Shown: one piece after another, positions 61,638 through 64,000 of the stretch
How the letters are laid out: every line of letters begins with the position of its first letter
Numbering within the stretch: the first letter of the stretch is position 1
From: Acidobacteriota bacterium
Lineage (GTDB): Bacteria > Acidobacteriota > Terriglobia > UBA7540
Length of the DNA: 64,000 nt
Assembly: GCA_021828285.1 (NCBI GenBank)
Contig: JAKASG010000002.1
Coordinates: 17,671-81,670, forward strand
Direction of reading: 5' to 3'
Notes under the pieces: model-generated
Told to the model about the DNA's origin: nothing
The model's input: the letters and a program-made list of their open reading frames with translations, nothing else
Databases searched by the model: none
Translations under genes and position numbers: made by a program

Positions 61638-63808
61638 GGTCCTCCTCCGTAATCACCATTTGAGAATAGGTCATACTCGGCGATTCGTCTGTTCAACAGA
61701 CCCTGAACAGGTTGCCCGCGGGAGTAATGGTATACAGTGAAGTCATGTTCGCGGACGGTTTCGCCTTCGACGACTCTCGCGCGCAGGGTGGAATTCTGGA
61801 AGGCTGTAGAGCCAAGGTTAAATGTGAAGCTCACAAGGGCATCAACTTGGTTCTGCGACAGCGTTGCAGTCGCATAGCGGTTGACGGCGGCAACTGCGGT
61901 TGCCACATCCTGCTTTAGCAGAGCAACCCCTTGTGCTTTGGTGATGCCCTTAGAAAAATCCCGGGGGTGCAAAACCCGATGGCCGTACCCGATGGTCCAG
62001 TCGCCCAAGTGCCTCTTTCCGCTGGCATCGTAAATGTGACTATAAAATCCACCTTCCTCTTTCTCGATGAATTCCAGTCCCTTTTGGCTCAACTGATATT
62101 GGGCCCCGGCGTTTTGCCCGACCCAGCCCGGTCCAGGGCACGGCGAACCCGGCCCGTCCGAGGTTGCCTGCATCGCGCCGCACCCGCCGCCTAACCCGCT
62201 CGGGTCGTTGTCCGTGACCGGGTTGTCGTGCGAATACTCGTAAAGATTCCACGTCTGCGGATCCGTGAGCGACACTACCTTCGTTCCCGCCGGATCGGGC
62301 GTGAGCCAGCGGCCGGGCGTGGAATTGTAGTCGCGATGCTGCGCGTGGTCGTCGCCCGATTCCGAATCGCGTTCGAGCTTGCCGAACAGATATGGGCTCG
62401 AATCCGTCCCTGAGCAACTGGGCCCTTCGCCAAACGGTCCGCTCGTGCACGTCTCAACGATTCCGCCCGTCGAAGCGAACCGCGCCCGCTCCGTCCCCAC
62501 CTGATCGGTGACGGGGAAATACGTCTGCCCGTTCGCGTAGATCGCCAGGTGCGCGCCGCCCGCCCACACTTCGCCCTCCGTCCAACTGCCCGTGCCGTTG
62601 TAGCGCAGGATCACTTGCCCGGCCAGATTGTAAACGTCCTGCTCGGTGATCGTACTTCCCACCATCTTGGCCACGCGCTGCCCCGCCGCGTCATAAACGT
62701 AATCCGTCGTCCCGCTCGAAAGGCACGTCGCGCTCGCCATCCGCTGCTCGCCGTTATAAGTATAGCTGCAATTGCCATCGCTCGTCGTGTCGCCCGCCGC
62801 GTCGTAGGCGTACGGCGATGTTGTGACGTGGTTGTCGGCGTCAAAGCTGAGGGAAATAGGCCAGCCGCTCGCGCCCGCCGTAAGGTTCGCTTGCGTGCGG
62901 TTACCGTACCGGTCGTAAACGTAATTGTACGCCAGCGCGCCGGTGGTGTTGTTCGAACCGCAGCCCAACGGACTCGCGCCGCCGTCGTTTGAGGCGCAGA
63001 GCCGGTTCAATCGGTCATAGGCGTAGTTCCAGTTTCCGTTCGCGCTATCCTGCGCGTTCGTCACGTTGCCGAAGGCGTCATGCACAAGTGTGAAGTGGTA
63101 TGCGCCGGTGCCGTTCTCGGGGTTCGTCGTATTCTCGCCGCCGGTAAGCGTTGCGCCGGAGGTGCTCGACGTGAATGCCGGACTCGTGAACGGCGAGTTG
63201 TAAGTGTAAGACGTCGAGAGTGTGTAATCGGTATCCGTGCCGTCGCTCGTCGCAGTAATGTCAACGGTTGAGCCGGAAGCGTCGCGGCGCGCCATGCGCT
63301 TCCCGCCGAGAAAAACGTACTCGTTCTCGAGATTCCCGCTCCAATCCGTCTCCATCAGCGGCTCGCTGCCGAGGCCGTACCAGTAAATCTCGCTGCCCAC
63401 CTTCTCCGCTCGCTTGCCGTCGCCGTCGTAGCCGAGCCCTCGCGGAACGTTCCCAAACACCGGCGAACGCGGCCCCCCGCCCCAGCGCCCATTTTCAATC
63501 CGAAATGCGAGATTTGCAACCCGGACTTGCGCGCCGGCGCGTCGTTCCCGCGCAAGCGGAAATCCAGGGCGCGGGATTATATCGTGTTGTGATATTATCA
63601 CGGTGGCGTGTCGCAGCGCCAGCGTCTCGGCCAGCGCCGTCTCCTCGATCACGCTCAGCTTGCGCCCCTCGGCCCGTTCCAGCAGCACCTCGCGGCACCA
63701 CTCTCCGAGCGTCTGGCCGTCCTGCTCGGCGACAGCGGCCAGTTTCTCGTACTCGCTCTCGGTCATCCTGCAGCCTACGGTTCGGTTGCGGATTTGGTCG
63801 GCGGACAT
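61634..63808 (-). CDS. Mosaic Rhs protein with C-terminal GH24 lysozyme domain
   Basis: A 724-residue frame with a strong ribosome site (GGAGGTGT). Residues 1-65 are a ribbon-helix-helix/MobC-like segment (RTVGCRMTESEYEKLAAVAE, TLGEWCREVLLERAEG). Residues of about 66-110 are a translated REP element, 120-185 a late Rhs core piece, 190-470 YD repeats (YDRLNRLCASNDGG, YDRYGNRTQANL) and about 490-545 the Rhs core end (GRWLTPDPAG). Residues 577-724 are a T4-type lysozyme: catalytic Glu585 in EKEEGGFYSHIYD, Asp594, Thr605 in WTIGYGHRV, and DALVSFTFNLGSTAFQNSTL. The core piece sits before the YD repeats, the reverse of normal order, so the gene is chimeric. Export by a T6SS or similar route is presumed; no VgrG or PAAR is visible. 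Confidence 0.85.
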   Translation of the reverse strand: MSADQIRNRTVGCRMTESEYEKLAAVAEQDGQTLGEWCREVLLERAEGRKLSVIEETALAETLALRHATVIISQHDIIPRPGFPLARERRAGAQVRVANLAFRIENGRWGGGPRSPVFGNVPRGLGYDGDGKRAEKVGSEIYWYGLGSEPLMETDWSGNLENEYVFLGGKRMARRDASGSTVDITATSDGTDTDYTLSTSYTYNSPFTSPAFTSSTSGATLTGGENTTNPENGTGAYHFTLVHDAFGNVTNAQDSANGNWNYAYDRLNRLCASNDGGASPLGCGSNNTTGALAYNYVYDRYGNRTQANLTAGASGWPISLSFDADNHVTTSPYAYDAAGDTTSDGNCSYTYNGEQRMASATCLSSGTTDYVYDAAGQRVAKMVGSTITEQDVYNLAGQVILRYNGTGSWTEGEVWAGGAHLAIYANGQTYFPVTDQVGTERARFASTGGIVETCTSGPFGEGPSCSGTDSSPYLFGKLERDSESGDDHAQHRDYNSTPGRWLTPDPAGTKVVSLTDPQTWNLYEYSHDNPVTDNDPSGLGGGCGAMQATSDGPGSPCPGPGWVGQNAGAQYQLSQKGLEFIEKEEGGFYSHIYDASGKRHLGDWTIGYGHRVLHPRDFSKGITKAQGVALLKQDVATAVAAVNRYATATLSQNQVDALVSFTFNLGSTAFQNSTLRARVVEGETVREHDFTVYHYSRGQPVQGLLNRRIAEYDLFSNGDYGGGP
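63272..63434. repeat. 163-bp direct repeat of Rhs core, copy 2
   Basis: Partner of 59874-60036. Immediately after RRDASGS the protein leaves the canonical core and enters YD-repeat sequence, marking a recombination joint. Confidence 0.85.
63493..63622. repeat. REP-like element copy 2, translated within the Rhs-lysozyme frame
   Basis: Contains TCGTTCCCGCGCAAGCGGAA and ATTATATCG-TGTTG-TGATATTAT. It is homologous to 60074-60206 and joins the RHH segment to the Rhs part of the 724-residue frame. Confidence 0.7.
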
Positions 63809-64000
63809 GGGGACACCTCCGGGGATCGCTTCGGGCGAAAAAGGAATGGTTTGCTAATCGGGCAGGAAAATCAACTAGGTCTTCGACCGACAGAAGAAGT
63901 TATTGGTTGCTATTCCGTTTGGAGGATCTTGTGGTCTATACTTGGACATGCGAACCTACCGTCGTTTACGCGTTCGATTGTCCAATCGGCACCGGATCGA
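63809..64000. other. Right-edge intergenic region
   Basis: Holds the leader of the Rhs-lysozyme gene on the minus strand. A plus-strand ATG at 63948 opens a frame to the window edge, too short to judge. Confidence 0.3.

Noticed and set aside
63948..64000. Plus-strand frame MRTYRRLRVRLSNRH at the right edge
   Set aside because: Only 17 codons are visible and the GGAGG upstream is too far from the ATG; cannot be supported.

Overview
The window is about 64 kb of GC-rich chromosomal DNA. I place it in the Acidobacteriota (soil Terriglobia-like) with moderate confidence. The reasons are the 1126-residue TonB-dependent receptor with an N-terminal carboxypeptidase-regulatory domain, the very large propeller/Y_Y_Y sensor kinase, and the mix of secreted glycosidases with YD-repeat (Rhs) toxins. 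That assignment is inference from gene content; no rRNA is present. Layout. (1) 1-14.96 kb, minus strand: a nearly complete division and cell wall (dcw) operon, mraZ-rsmH-ftsL-ftsI-murE-murF-mraY-[ribbon-helix-helix protein]-murD-ftsW-murG-murC-ftsQ, starting from a clear sigma70-type promoter that overlaps a four-copy, 10-bp-periodic MraZ-type operator. ftsA and ftsZ would lie just beyond the left edge. Unusual points are a small DNA-binding-like gene between mraY and murD and a roughly 115-residue disordered tail on MurD. (2) 15-34.6 kb, mostly plus strand: housekeeping and signalling genes, many overlapping by 4-20 bases. They are an unknown nucleotidyltransferase-like protein (minus strand), a BtuF-like binding protein, a GAF/methionine sulfoxide reductase, a thioredoxin-fold protein, MutT, a WD40 protein, RimO, YacG, PgpA, a beta-propeller protein, CinA, ThpR, an HD-GYP phosphodiesterase, FtsY, a Tat-exported GH30 enzyme, a FecR-domain protein, MreB-MreC-MreD and a tRNA-Arg(CCU). 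(3) 34.7-47.8 kb: what looks like a galactan-utilisation locus. It has a propeller-type sensor kinase and NarL-type regulator facing a set of minus-strand genes for a GH2 beta-galactosidase-like enzyme, a GH53 endo-galactanase, a TPR protein and a TonB-dependent receptor. (4) 48.1-55.6 kb: a multi-PAS histidine kinase apparently separated from its own receiver domain by a frameshift in a GA tract, a zinc-ribbon/TPR protein coupled to a ClC chloride channel, and a fucose/arabinose isomerase family protein. (5) 55.7-63.9 kb, minus strand: the most interesting region, a mosaic Rhs polymorphic-toxin array. The first gene ends in a GH24 (T4-type) lysozyme domain and overlaps by 4 bases a gene for a secreted protein that may be its immunity factor. 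Downstream lie four further displaced toxin tips, each followed within 45 bases or overlapped by a small gene that could encode immunity. Direct repeats (41 and 163 bp), REP-like palindromes and a broken REP-associated transposase mark recombination in this array. The genes in regions 1 and 2 support growth, envelope synthesis and shape; region 3 supports polysaccharide capture; region 5 supports inter-bacterial antagonism.
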